A DNA stretch of 64,000 nucleotides, taken from NCBI GenBank assembly GCA_038380795.1, contig CM076266.1:36407425-36471424 (forward strand). The letters are read 5' to 3'. The translations under genes were made by a program, and so were the position numbers. Origin of the DNA: Pyrocephalus nanus (lineage: Eukaryota > Chordata > Aves > Passeriformes > Tyrannidae). Shown here piece after piece: positions 36,481 through 48,290 of the stretch (within the stretch, counting starts at the first letter, position 1; the number at the start of each line of letters is the position of its first letter). The notes beneath the pieces were generated by a model. That model was given only the letters and a program-made list of their open reading frames with translations. It was not told where the DNA came from and did no database searches.

Positions 36481-38534
36481 ATCAGAAAGCAGACTAGACG
36501 TCTTTGTGAATTGTCCCTGCTCATATTCTCTCAGTACGTCTTCTCCCCTTTCTGACTTCTGTGGCTGGTCAGGTTGCCCATCTCTGTTTTCTTATCCCTG
36601 TGTTTGATTATTCTGTTGTCCCAGACAGACTGCTGCATGTTATACACTTAAAGTGTCTCCAGGCTGGAAGGTTCTGCACTTCCTTTATATTGAAATTGAA
36701 GTAAAGGAAAGGAAGAAGCATCTTCACGATCTGAACAATCCTGGATGTTCAGCTGATTTGAAACTTGAAGCAGGGAAATTCCCTTTGCAGGCCAATAGTA
36801 TCAAAATGGTCAGCCCTGTTAGTGCTCTGGTTTCTGTGCTGCTACTGTGGGAGATCTGAGATCAGTCTCCTGGTTCATAAAGGCCTAAGTAACTGGGGAT
36901 GTAACAACTGCCAAAATCCTGCTGCCGGAGCATTAACAGAGCTCTTTCCCAACCTGCCCTTTAGTGGTGGTTGTACAACTCCACTCTATGGGCTTTTTCC
37001 TTGTTCAGTTAGGTCTATGATGCCACACTGCTTGAGTGGCTGCTCAGCCATGCTGAGGATGTGGGAACCATGATCCCTTGCAGTGTCATCTTTTTTCCAG
37101 CTGCTACCACGAGGAACTTGTTTTTAGCCTTGGTAGAAAGCTCCCCTTCTCCCAGCCATGGGAATGCAACTTTTTACGGATGCAGCTGATTTACAGCTAC
37201 TGGTTTCTGTACCTCTTGGCTATGCTTTTTTTTTTTTTTTCCACTGTTCCTTAAAATATGCTTTTAAATGACACATTGCTAGTGTTCACTGTGTGATATG
37301 ACCACGGAGAATAGAGGCATGCTTTTCTGAAAGACATATATGAAGAAAGGCTTTTTATTTGCCTATTCAAATCTCATGCACTGGGATCTCCAACTGCTCT
37401 GGAGCGCAGCTTCCCAGCTGCAACAGAGTCCATCATCCTACCACCTCTGCCAAGGAAAGAGAGACAAGCTGGCCTTCTTAGAGCTCATGGAGAAGTGAAC
37501 TAGCTGTTTGTTGGAAAACCAAGATTATTTCAAAAGCAAAATGTCCGGGTATGGTGAAAAGCCCAAAATTATAGTTCACAGAATGGCAAGTGAAGAAAAG
37601 CATTAGTTCAAATTTGTTTTTATCGTGCTGATCAAAATATTTTGGAATAGTATGTTATATAGAGTAGGAGTATTCCTTTCTAGCTTAGGACAAAATGAGC
37701 CTTTGGCCCCTCTCCTGTTTCAGTGCCTCATGATATTTACAGTTTGACAGTCTCATGCTTCAATTCTGTATAGCATTGCTCCACAGCTGACCTGCATTTC
37801 TTGTGCTAACCTATGGTCAAAATTCCCATGAAAGGCAGCATTGATTTGACAACAGTTTCTGGTAAAATGCATTGGAATAAAATGGAAGCCAATGCTTCAA
37901 ACTGCACCTCTCAAAGACTCAAACATAAAAGCAGAAAGAGCAAACACTTTAATTCAAAAACTCAGAGATATATGAGTTAAGTCATCTTACCTGTTAGATT
38001 TTTTTTCCTTTTCTCAAAGATAAAAAAAAAAAAAGAGGAAGCTGACTCTGTTTTTGTGATCTGAGCAAGAACTTCAAAAAGAAGCAGCTTCCTGAAATTT
38101 TTCTCATAGACCTTAAAACAAAAATAACAAAACACACTTCAGAGTTTAAAGAAACCAACAAAAACCAAACAACAAAAAACCCCAACCCACAAGTGTGTGT
38201 GAGTATGTATAATACAGAAAAAGAAATAAATATGCTCTCCAAGGGCATGTTAAAAGCAGAAGTGTATAAAAACTAGTTAAATATGTGTTCACTTTTGCTT
38301 TTTTTTTTTTTTTTTGATCTGCAGACCCCACCTCTGTTAACACATAAAACTAATGGAGTAAAAATTATATGTAGTGGGTGTTCATGTGGAAAATCTGTAT
38401 GGCCAAAGCATCCTGACAAACCACAGTTCCTGCTGGGTGAGCTAAGAGTATGTCTTGAGGGAATGAGGGATTCAAAACTCCCCATGCAGCTGAGTGTAAA
38501 TCTCTTCCTCCTTTCATGGTTTTAGCTTTGCTGG

Positions 38535-38559
38535 TGGTTTTAATTCCCAATTAAAACCA
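38535..38559. repeat. perfect 11-bp-arm palindrome with back-to-back TAATT sites
   Basis: TGGTTTTAATT (38535-38545), loop ccc (38546-38548) and AATTAAAACCA (38549-38559) form an exact inverted repeat. Each arm ends in a TAATT/AATTA core, the usual homeodomain-type half-site. It could be a paired homeodomain binding site, or chance in AT-rich DNA. Confidence 0.7.
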
Positions 38560-40883
38560 TTCATTGGAATGAAATTAAAGTCTCAAGGTGCGGCTGCACG
38601 GTTCATTAACCCCAGGGTTTTTGATGGACTCTCTCCTCGCTGTGGTTTCTATGGTTAGCTCTGTTCACTGGAGCGATCCTCAACCTGCTGCCAGTCTTGC
38701 CTGCATCCACAGCATAAAGGGAAGGTGCAGCCTGTGTCAGTTTGCAGAGGGAGCAATATCTCATGGCTTCTGAGTCATGCTTTTAAGTCCAAAGGGGCTT
38801 TTCTTGCATCACTTTCTCCTGGACCAAGCAATTTTTCAAAGCAACATAAAACTGGGAACATTAAACTTTAGATTTTTATTTGCTTTTTCAGTGTAGTAAT
38901 GCATTGAAAGTGTTTCTGCATTATGTAATTACATACATTGGTTGGTTGTTTTTTTTAAAAAAAAGCTAGAAAATAGAACCCTGAGTGTTGTGGTGAATTT
39001 ATCCCTTAAAAAATAGTACAGCCCATAAAAAGGAGATGGGATGGTGATTTGTTAAAATTAGTCTCCCCCTGAGCTTCTGGCAAAGGATTGCAAAGTGTAA
39101 TTTATGCAGCCGACTTTCTAATCCATCAGGCTTCAATAATGTAGTAAAAATATATTCGTTATGTAGATACAGATGGCTGAGGTTTAGTACCTCTGTTGAA
39201 TTTTCCAAAGGAAAAAAAAAATCCTTTTTGCTTCAGCAAGCTATGAAGGTCATCTTAAGGATGAAGTACAAAACAGGTATTGCAGTTTGATCAACTGATC
39301 CTTTGGGAGAAAGCTTTTGTCTTCAGGACCCAACAGAAAATAGCCACAAGCACCTTGAATGTCTACTGAAGACAACCCCCCAGTCTGGCCTGGGATGCTG
39401 GAGTGTTGTTGCCTGCAGTCAGCTGGCCTCATGTCTTTGCTGTTGTAGGCTGTAAAACACAAACATCTGGCCTGCATAGATGGACGTGGAGCAGAGCTGC
39501 TGCCAGGACTGCTCTACGGTTTGTGGGATTGTGCCTGACCTAGTGAGGAGATGTATTACCTCACTGTGCTGGGCAGCCAGGTACCATCAAACATTACAAA
39601 CTCCAACCCATATAAGGCTTTTAACAATTCACAACAATGGCTTTGTGTCCTGCCCAGAATGGTTGAAATTGCTTCGGTGCACTCTAACTCTTCCAGGGCA
39701 TAAAATCCCAGATAGCTGGTGCCAGGTTGCACTGCCAGGTCCCACGACTGATAGAGGGAAGGAGCCCTTCAGCACTCCTCTGCGCTCCCCTTAGTGCAGT
39801 CTCACAGGCTGAGCTGCTCCTTGGTTTGCTCACCTGCAGTGAGTCCTCATGGTTGCCCAGAGCCCATCTGCCCGATAATGTGACAGCCACTGCCAGGGCA
39901 GTTTGCCCATGTTATTGCAGGCTTGGGGCCATCTGGGGATGGACAGCATAACTCTGCAGAAAGCCCTTCCTATGGGGTAGGGATGCCTTATGTCGTTGCT
40001 AGCAGCCACTACACTTGCCAAATAAAATTTCTCAGCAGAAGAAAACAGAAATTTATCACAGCAGACCAGATATTTATCCAGATATACAGTACTCTATCAG
40101 CCTCATGGAAGACTTGTGGTGTGAAGTTTGTGAGGGGTTTCTGTTAGCTGAAAAAAGAGGCAAACTTGCACTCTGTGCAGGACATCTGTTTTTGGAGGGT
40201 AATCATTCGTTTAATTTAAAAATATTTAGCTTAGCCTCATGTTTTGCTTTCTGGAAATGGCTCAGCAATCTGACCATTATCCATGCAAACCTCCACAGAA
40301 GTAAAACTTGTGAACTATGAAGGCTCAAGGCTTTGCTCTGCACAGAGTAATTTGTGTTTGTGCTACCAAAGTCAGTAACACTATACATTTTCACATCTGC
40401 TGAGCATCCTGTCCACAAGTATTTGCAATAATCTGGCAGATATTTATTTATTAGAACAAGGCTTTTTTTTACTCCTCTTCATATCATCCAAGATACAGAC
40501 TTCAAGAACTGTTTCTCATTCTCTGTGTCTTAGTCCATGCTCACATGAGAGCTGTCTGTGAATGTGACCAGAGAATTGGGTTTCTGGCCAGTAAGGCTAA
40601 TATTTTATGAAAGGACATATCAGGCAGTGTAAACTGCCCTCACAAGGAAAGTTTACATGTCTGAAATGTCTAATGCTTTTTTAAACTTCTGCCTCCCCAT
40701 GTTCTGCCAACTTTCTCCAAGAGAATCAAACTTCCTAAGACATCCTTTCCGACTGTTACATATCTAGCCAGCAGATAGACTGTGTAGTCGCTGGCCTGTC
40801 TCAAATGGATATATCAGGTAATTATTAGTCTCTGTAAATAACTCACAATCAGCTAAAAAAATTTTTGTATAATTGTATGCGTG

Positions 40884-40963
40884 ACAAATGAATACATTAA
40901 ACTTTAATCTACAGTTTCATTAAACAAATGAATATATTAAACTCTCCTCTGCAGTTTAATAAG
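40884..40963. repeat. 40-bp tandem duplication, two diverged copies
   Basis: Units 40884-40923 and 40924-40963 share acaaatgaata, attaaact and cagttt at the same spacing, with no indel and about eight substitutions. The equal length and head-to-tail arrangement support one old duplication event. Confidence 0.8.
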
Positions 40964-43705
40964 CAGCAGAGGAGCTAACACTCAATACATTATGAATTTT
41001 TCTAAATCCTCTAATCCTGGAGTTAGTGAAGAATTCCATTTTCCTTTACTTCCCATATCCCACTCATTCCAGACCTGAACAAAACATCACACCCCAAGGT
41101 GATCATGACCGTGCTCCACTGGGAAACTGTACTAAACGTGTATGATAGATTTGCTTAATTCCACCTACATTTGCTGCCATTCTCAAATATAATTTTTCTC
41201 CTCCTTTGGCTCGCACTACCTCTCCACTGGGGACTGGGGAGTTCCTTTAGAAATTAGCCCATGTTGCAGTTGCCAGATAAATGCTCTTTCTCTCTAGATT
41301 CATGGTTTGCTGTTTTTTTTACCATGTAGTAATATGTGCATGCCTGGGGACTCACAAAAGCTTGAGGCTTCTCTAAGTTTCTCTGCTCCTGTCACAAATA
41401 CACAGAATTTAAATGCTGGCTATATGTCTTTTAGTCTCATGCAACCTTCAGTGCCATACTGACTTTCACCTCAGTCTCATCCGGTTTAGGTGAGGCTTTT
41501 TTTGCTGCAACATCTCTGTGGTTCAAGTCACTGTTTAGTTTGCTCTGAAAAGCTGCACCGATTCCCACAATACTTTTGAAAGCTAAAACCCAGTGCCACA
41601 AAGGAGCAAAAATACAGAGGCTTGTGTTATAGCCAGGAAAAGAGCAATGCACTCACAGAAGCAGCTTCACAAGAGACAGATGCCTCTGGGAAGAGGACTA
41701 GGTGCTTGTTACTATATATGTGCATAGGTCTATGCCTGTGACTCTTTTCTTTGTCTCACTTTTTATCATTGTATTTTCAAGAACTTACAATACTCTTATT
41801 TTCAGTATTAGTGGCATATTTCTAAAACTTTATTACACAGTATTTCATCAGGTGATAATCCCAGATGTGTTGTCCTGCAGGTTAATACTCCTTGCCTATG
41901 CAAACTTATCATTTTTTAAAAATATTATTTAAATAATACTGACACTGTTTTCCATAAAACAGTTTAATTGGAATTCCCTGGTTATGAAGTAATGTCATTC
42001 AAATCACAGTTGTCACAAACTTAACAATCAAATTTTGATCCAGTGTGTGACATTATGCTCTGCTAGTTTGTCATAGGTATTAAATACAGAGTTTACGCAT
42101 GAGATCATTCTTAAAAGAGGTCTGGATAGTGACAAGAGTAGTGCAGAAACACTACCCATAGTCAACATCAACAAATACTCCCAAGCCAAACTTGTACCAT
42201 GGATTTAACAGTTGTTTGCACATAACGGTGTGTGTAATTTCAGACTGTTTTCACTATGCCTTTTCTGTTTTAAACAAAGTTTTAAACAATGGGTTTTTTA
42301 AAAGAAGTTTTCTACTATTAAAAGCATACAGTAATGGATTGTCTATGGTATTTCTTTACTTGTTGGCAATTCGATGTCCTCTTGCTCACACCGAGTTTTG
42401 CGTCACGCAGAACCTGGTCTAAGAGCGGGCTGCCACCAGAATCAGTCCTGCTCCCCCTCCAGTTCCTGTTGTGCCCAGCCTGGTTACGGTAAACAGCTGC
42501 TAAATGTCTGGTCAAGGCAGGAATTGGCTCAGTGCACAGTTCCAACACCAGACTAAGCCCCCACAGCAGCAACTATCTCTGTGGGAAATGAGCAAGTTGG
42601 ATTGATGGAGCTGGACTGATGCATAGGAGGACATCAGATGCTGCAGCCCCAAAGGAGGTTGGGGAAGGAGCTGGCCTTCTCCCCTTGTGGCTGCCCACCA
42701 TTACAGCACATCAACTTCCATGCACAGCTGCGCTCTATTTTCTTCCTCCTATGGAAATGATTCCCATTTTCAAGGTTTTCTCATCCTCTGCACTATAAAG
42801 TCTTTAAATGAAATATATGCTCCAGTACGTTTTCAACCCAAAAACAGATATTCCATTTCTATAGGCAATTGCAAACTTTTTTATGTCTCAAGACTTTATT
42901 TCCCCTAAAAGCAGTATGCCTGAAGTTTTACCTATCTGTATTCCACGAGTCAACTTTCTCTGCAAAATCTTTATTTTAGATTCAGATGTCACATTAATCA
43001 ATGTAGTCATGTCCTGTTTGTAATAATAATCTCATCTAAATCCAACATAATATTCCAATCAGTGGAACTATCTAAGCTCTTGAATTCTGATATTTTTTTC
43101 CTTTCCTTAGCTGAAATTTCCTTTATATGGAATATATGCACTTTGGATTGATTTTGGGTATAGTCTTTTCCTTTTCACAGACTGATGTAAAAATTTCTGC
43201 TTTCCTTCCAGACAGATAAGTTTTTCCCAACAGCTGGACACTCTACATTGCTCCCATGTGTGCTCCTTATCTCCTGCAAGGCTGGGCTGTTCACAGACTT
43301 TGTAGAATAAGCACACTCAATTGCCTGTGCTACTTGCTGTCTGAGGGTCTTCCCACCAAGATCTGATGGGATCTGATAGGTACAGTTAATCTTTATGTTT
43401 CTTATAAGTTTAAATCCAGCAAGTTTTTTAAAAGTTTGGGATTTCTGACCCCCATTTAAAACAGTGATGTGACTAAAAGACTTTGTAAGCAATCCAGAGG
43501 AAAGTGTTTGACTGCACAACTGACATCCTTTGATTCTCTGTAAAGTTATAGCTACTAAATGTCTCTCTAATGTCTAAGAGATAGAAAAAAAATACAAAAC
43601 TATGCTACTTCATGCTTTTTTGTTTGTGTGTGGTTGTGGGGTGTTTTGTTTTAGGGTGGATTTTTTTTTTAACTCATTGTCATGAAATGACTATCTCACT
43701 ACACA

Positions 43706-44083
43706 AAAGACACTGAGGTGCTGGAGTGCGTTCAGAGAAGGGCAACAGAGCTGGTGAAGTCATACGAATAAAAGGAGGCTCAGGGGGGTCCTTAGCACTC
43801 CCTACAACTACATAAAAGGAGGCTGTAGTGAGGTAGGGTTTGATCTCTTTTCTAAGAGATAAAGGATAAGACAAGAGGAAATGACCTCATGTTGTGCCAT
43901 GGGATGTTTAGATTGGATATTGGGAAAAACTTCTTCACTGAAAATGTTGTTAAATGTTGAAATGGACCGCCCAGGGAAATGAGTGAAGTCACCATCCCTG
44001 GAGGTATTTATAGATGTGGCACGTGGGGACATGGGTTAGTGGTGGACATGGCAGTGTTAACTTTATGGTTGAACTCAATGATC
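43706..44083 (+). mobile_element. CR1 LINE 3' end, left part, interrupted
   Basis: Matches the avian CR1 3' region in order: a 'gaggtgctggagtgcgttcag' start, then gagaagggcaacagagctgg, ggaggctcaggggg, ctacaactac and aaaaggaggctgtagtgagg. It continues with agaggaaatgacctcatg, ttagattggatattgggaa, aaacttcttcactgaaaa, caccatccctggaggta, and finally tggttgaactcaatgatc. This is the C-terminal RT/3' UTR part of a 5'-truncated copy in + orientation. A deletion of roughly 60-70 bases relative to the remembered consensus lies near 43765. It stops mid-motif at the insertion of the inner CR1, and its last bases reappear at 44352. Confidence 0.92.
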
Positions 44084-44353
44084 ACAGAATCTCCGAATGG
44101 GTTAGGTTGGAAAGGGCCGCAGTGGTCATCTGGTCCAACCTCCCTGGTCAAACAGAGTCATCCTAGAGCAAATGGCACAAGATTGCATCCGGACAGTTCT
44201 TGAATATCTCCATATTTGTTGAGGGAGACTCCACAAACTCTGAGCAATTTATTCCAGTGCTCGTTCACCCACACAGTAAAGAAGTTCTTCCTGATATTGA
44301 GGTGGAACTTCCTGTGCATCAGTTTCTGCTCATTGCCTCGTGTCCTATTGCTT
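44081..44353 (-). mobile_element. CR1 LINE 3' end inserted into another CR1
   Basis: In minus orientation. It starts on the plus strand with atcacagaatctccgaatgg, whose complement ends in the CR1 terminal motif attctgtgat. It continues ttaggttggaaagggccgc, catctggtccaacctccct, ttgaatatctccatatttg, actccacaaactctgagcaa and gtaaagaagttcttcctg, and ends at gcctcgtgtcctattgct. It is a 5'-truncated copy of about 270 bp with no coding capacity. Because it splits the surrounding CR1, it is the younger of the two. The edge with the host copy shares two or three bases, so the breakpoints are accurate to a few bases. Confidence 0.93.
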
Positions 44354-44387
44354 GGTCTTTTCCAACCTAAACGATTCTAGGATTTCA
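44352..44387 (+). mobile_element. CR1 LINE 3' terminus, right part of the interrupted copy
   Basis: The bases ttggtcttttccaacctaaa followed by cgattctaggattt are exactly the 3' end expected after '...ttgaactcaatgatctt' in a plus-strand CR1. They therefore complete the element that begins at 43706 and are displaced by the inner insertion. The terminal attctaggat is a mutated CR1 end motif. Confidence 0.9.
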
Positions 44388-47300
44388 CTTGTTAAATTTC
44401 TGAAAAGTTCAGGACACAGAGGAGTCCATGTTCCCAAGGTTAGGTGCCAGCTAATGAGAAGTGAGCACCAGAACTTACAACTTAGAGGGGTTGTTGGTAA
44501 AACTAAGACGCGTTAGAAGAAAGTGCTTGAAGTGGAAAGAAAGCAGAGCATGTCTGCCTTTGAAGGCTCCAAGTCAAAGCCCTGTATGACTAAACTCGTT
44601 CTTCTACACTGCTGCATTTCAGCCCAAGCTTTAAAGGTTGGATAGCCTTACAACTTCTAAAATAACCTGGTAGCTCTGCTATTGATTTGTGGAGGCAAAA
44701 AGCCAAAATTTGGCTTATGTTTGTCTCTAAACTTGCAGCCATGTGATTATCTTTCTAGGAATGGCTGTCACAGCTTTTCTTAGGAACCAAATAAAAGTGA
44801 AGCAAACATTTCATTGCTCAGCTCTCTGTACCATTACTCACATGGCTGATGCCCATGTCTATTAAAATAAGTTATGACTTTAAAAAGTGATTTGAAACTA
44901 ATAAAAATAGGGATAGTTTCCATAAAGTGGTGCTCTCTTGCTTTTCCACTGAACAAACCCAAAAATACTTTGGCTCATGTTAGATAACACAGTGGAAGAG
45001 AAAATGCTTTTTCTTTGATCCATAGAGTTTGGACTGCAATGTAAACCAGATGGGAAAATCCCAGCAGAGATTTTTCCCTTCTTTTGACCACTGAGAGCCA
45101 TCACTCCAATCACGTGAGCTCAGAGAGCCCTTGAACAGCTCTAGCATATTTACAAAATGAGCTGGACCGAGAATTTTATTGTTTGAACACAGTGGCTGTA
45201 TGGAAACAATTTAATGATATACCTATCATATTGTCTAAGGAAAGACTGAATTGTATCAAAGTCTAACATGAATCTGAGACAGAGTGACTGGGGCCAGGAA
45301 ATCAGGAAATTTGTGGAATTCATAGTTGGACATGCTTTATTTTTAGTTGTTCTAAACACTATAGGCAGCTCAGGGCTTCAGTGTTTGCTGTACTTTGTAA
45401 TTTTTTCTTAGCCTACTGCAAGCAATTTAATTAAATGTGTATTAAATTGATCTCAGTTTTACCGAGTCAGTTTCAAAAGAACATTAAACAAATTGTAAAC
45501 TGAAGTGGAACAATCCTGAAATACAATAAGCTTGTAACAGGCTACTCATCAGATACAAATATTCCACTTTTAGGTTTTATGTGCTGAATATATTTAATAC
45601 AGATACATATTTGCTGCAGGAAAAAAATACTGTTAGGGAAGCAAAAACATACTGATATGTAAACAGGCTATGTAAATACTTTAATCACTTAATGAGCATT
45701 CTTTGAAATGTCTCTGTTTAAGGCTGATGTACACTGGCATTTACTTTACACTTTGGTTATTTAGCTACACTGTTACTACACTGATGCTAAAATCTGTAGT
45801 AGTGTTCTCATGGTCATTTTCCAATCAACAGTGATAAGCAAAGTCTCACATTGCTTTGGTTATGTCCAGGGTCTCCCTCTTCCACCCCACTCCTTCCTCC
45901 CATCAGACACCGACATTCTACAGAATGGTCCATCACAAGACCCACAAGGAAAGTTTAAGGAAGATAATTTTATTTAAAACATTTATATAAAACAGTACTT
46001 GCTCCAAAGCTGTTGATGCCTGGTCTGTCTCTGCTGTAGCTGTCTTAGCCACATCCATAATTTTCTGTCTGAAGATTAAACAGTAATGATATTGGCTCCA
46101 TTTCAGTGGCAGGTACAGATTTCTCTTGGCCTCCATAGAGATCAGCAAAGACACCAAAGCCACCAAAGGCAGAGAAACTATAGGTTTATGCTGCTGCAAC
46201 TCCACTGTTTTTAATGGTTTCATTGCCATACTGGCATGAGCCAGTGTTGGAAAAGATTCAGGGCCAGACACAATTCTGAGTAGTGAAAATACTTCAATCA
46301 AACAAATTCTGTGGTAGGGCTGTTTGTTGGCAGCACACAGACTTCAGATCTTGGAGTGGTGATCACAGGCAGGCAGATGTATTGCATTATAGAAACTGCC
46401 GTGCTTGGCACTTCAGGGTGGTGTCTTTTGTCTTTGCAGGAAGAAAAAAATCCTGACTTTGATAAAGCTTTCTGATTCGCATTCTGTAGAAAGCTTGTTC
46501 ACCTGGATTGACTGCTGCATGCTTGGGTGTTAAACCTGTCATTGCAGGGAGAGCTGCATTCCCTCGTACAAGCACACTAGAGAACTCATCTGCCTTTAAA
46601 GTGATCTTGGCATTTATTTTGGAGACTCATTTGATTAGATGAGCACAGGTGTTCTTAATGCTGCCATTCTTAGCTCTTCAAAGTTCTTGTTAGGGTGTGG
46701 ATTACAGAATTTGACCTTTTTCATTAAGAAATGAAAATTGCCCTGCCTGGATCCTAATAGATATTTAAGTTATCAGTCTGTGTCTCAGTAGACACTGTTC
46801 TGCTTAAGTAGATGCAAATGACCCTCTAGCAGGTGCCTTAGTGATCCAGTACAACCAACATTTGCATATCTATTTTGGGCTAAGTTACTGTGTCGTGACT
46901 GCTCTTGTCCTTGCAAGCAAGTTACTGTTTTAAAGATGCTGCATAGGAACGCAGGACTTGCTTCTTAAATTGTGCCAGCCAACTAGTTTATTAGCTTGAG
47001 CAAGCACTTCAGCAACTTGTTCAGTTATTTGGAACCCAAAAGCTGGAGTCTGAAATAGAGAAGCTTTCCAGAGAAAACCATGGATAAAGCTTAAAGCTTC
47101 AGAAAGAACTTTAGGTTCATATTTGTTATTGAATTTATGAGTGATACCCCAACCCACTGAATGAGAAGGCAACTACATTGTGTCTAGTTTTAAAAAAGAT
47201 ATATATTCATGTGTCTTCTTGGTAAGACAAAGTTAGTTTTGAACAATAAGAAAAGATTCAGAATAAGGATAATTTCAATTTTGGTCACTGTTTCTGCGAT

Positions 47301-48035
47301 TGTTACAGTGAGGCCAAATTAAAAATTGGGAAGTGCTTTGCCCAGCTGTTTAAATGAAAAAAATGTTAGGATTGCCAGCAGTTTTTCCATGCCAGGATTA
47401 TACAGAATCTCAGTTTGTTTTTTTTGTTTTTTTTTTTTTTTCTCTTGCAAAATCCAGGTATTCCAAGGTTTGCTATGAAGAAAACCAGGTAGCAGTTCAA
47501 CTGCACCAAAAGAACAACTTCAAGCAGTGCAGCTGGACTGCCAGAGAGGGCAAAGAGAGGGGACAAATGTGCAGCATGACCAAAACATGTAAGGTTTCTA
47601 ATGCTCTCTCATATTTTCTTTTTTTTTCCTGAAAATATTTCATTCTGTCGTTCCCCCACTCTTCCTGTTCAGACCTTTGTAATTTAAACCCTGCTGCAGA
47701 CCAGGTTTGGTACTTAGCATGGTTATGAACATCATGATCAGACAGTGTTTTTGAGGTCTGTCCAAAAGCCTTTCGTGGCTTTTCTCCTCAGCATTACAAA
47801 GTTGTAGTCCATGACAGTCTGTTGGAGACTGAGGTTTCTGCCCAAGTCCCAGATTATATTGCAGTTCCACCCAGGCAGGCTTTGAGATTAGTCACCACAT
47901 CTTTTCTACTTTCTTTCTTTTAACACCAAGTCCCTTAGGCTGCAGTTTATTTCTTACCCTTCCCACTGCTGCAGTTTCTGGGCACCAAATTCAGTGGACA
48001 ATTACGTGAAACAGCATAATGAGGAGTGGTGGTCA
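44388..48035. other. noncoding DNA with an unidentified minus-strand open series
   Basis: No gene is confirmed. Blocks near 45400-45800 are AT-rich and free of simple repeats, like many conserved noncoding elements. Between 47172 and 45933 three minus-strand open pieces follow one another (see the separate entry). A T-rich run lies at 47418-47441. Confidence 0.55.
45930..47175 (-). pseudogene. possible decayed retrocopy or 3' exon, unidentified
   Basis: Three open pieces follow each other on the minus strand: 47172-46930 (80 codons), 46575-46387 (62 codons, with a basic FYRMRIRKLYQSQ segment) and 46301-45933 (122 codons). At 45974-45969 there is AATAAA, at the position a polyadenylation signal would take. 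No protein family is recognised, the pieces lie in different frames with stops between them, and no poly(A) tail follows. A decayed retrocopy, a real 3' terminal exon or plain chance are all possible. I place this low. Confidence 0.15.
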
Positions 48036-48290
48036 CTGCAAGCTCCTCTCCATTGCATTTTGCTTTGCCCACTTGTTCGAGTGAGGATAAAGGCAATAGA
48101 GTATGGAAAAGAGACATGGATTCTGCTTCCGTCTGTCACCAAAACATCACATGGTTTTGGGGAAGTCACCCCACTCTCTGCCCTGCCCTCATATTGCTTA
48201 CAAAATGGGAGTGCTGGGATCCATTTTTCTTTGGGGGTGTATTGAAAACCAAAGACATTGGTTTCTCTATGAGGGCCCTGGATGAGCAGA
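48036..48290 (+). mobile_element. MIR-like SINE
   Basis: The segment follows MIR order from tRNA-related to LINE-like end. It has a decayed 'gagtatggaaaagagacatgg' and 'attctgcttccgtctgtc', then catggttttggggaagtcac (consensus 'tgaccttgggcaagtcac') and ccccactctctgccctgccc ('ctctctgtgcctcag'). Next is acaaaatgggagtgctggga ('gtaaaatggggataat'), followed by a decayed tail. Three ordered blocks at the expected spacing make this the best SINE in the window. It is an old, dead, partial copy. Confidence 0.6.

Larger units (their letters stand above)
36481..43705. other. noncoding DNA, no gene recognised
   Basis: No coding sequence supported. T15 (37226-37240), A13 (38022-38034) and T17 (38299-38315) homopolymers occur. 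A perfect palindrome is at 38535-38559 and a 40-bp tandem duplication at 40884-40963. The AT-rich block 38850-39200 has conserved-element-like texture. The moderately GC-rich part at 39400-39960 carries overlapping open frames up to 104 codons on both strands, with no recognisable product. Confidence 0.6.

Noticed and set aside
39400..39960. GC-richer block considered as a CpG island promoter
   Set aside because: CpG is still scarce in it; the GC content comes from CC/GG and CTG words.
46930..47172. Weak resemblance of the minus-strand product to the N-terminal part of calponin/transgelin proteins
   Set aside because: Only a few residues (K, KYxP spacing) agree, the conserved calponin-homology core is absent, and the following pieces do not continue the family.
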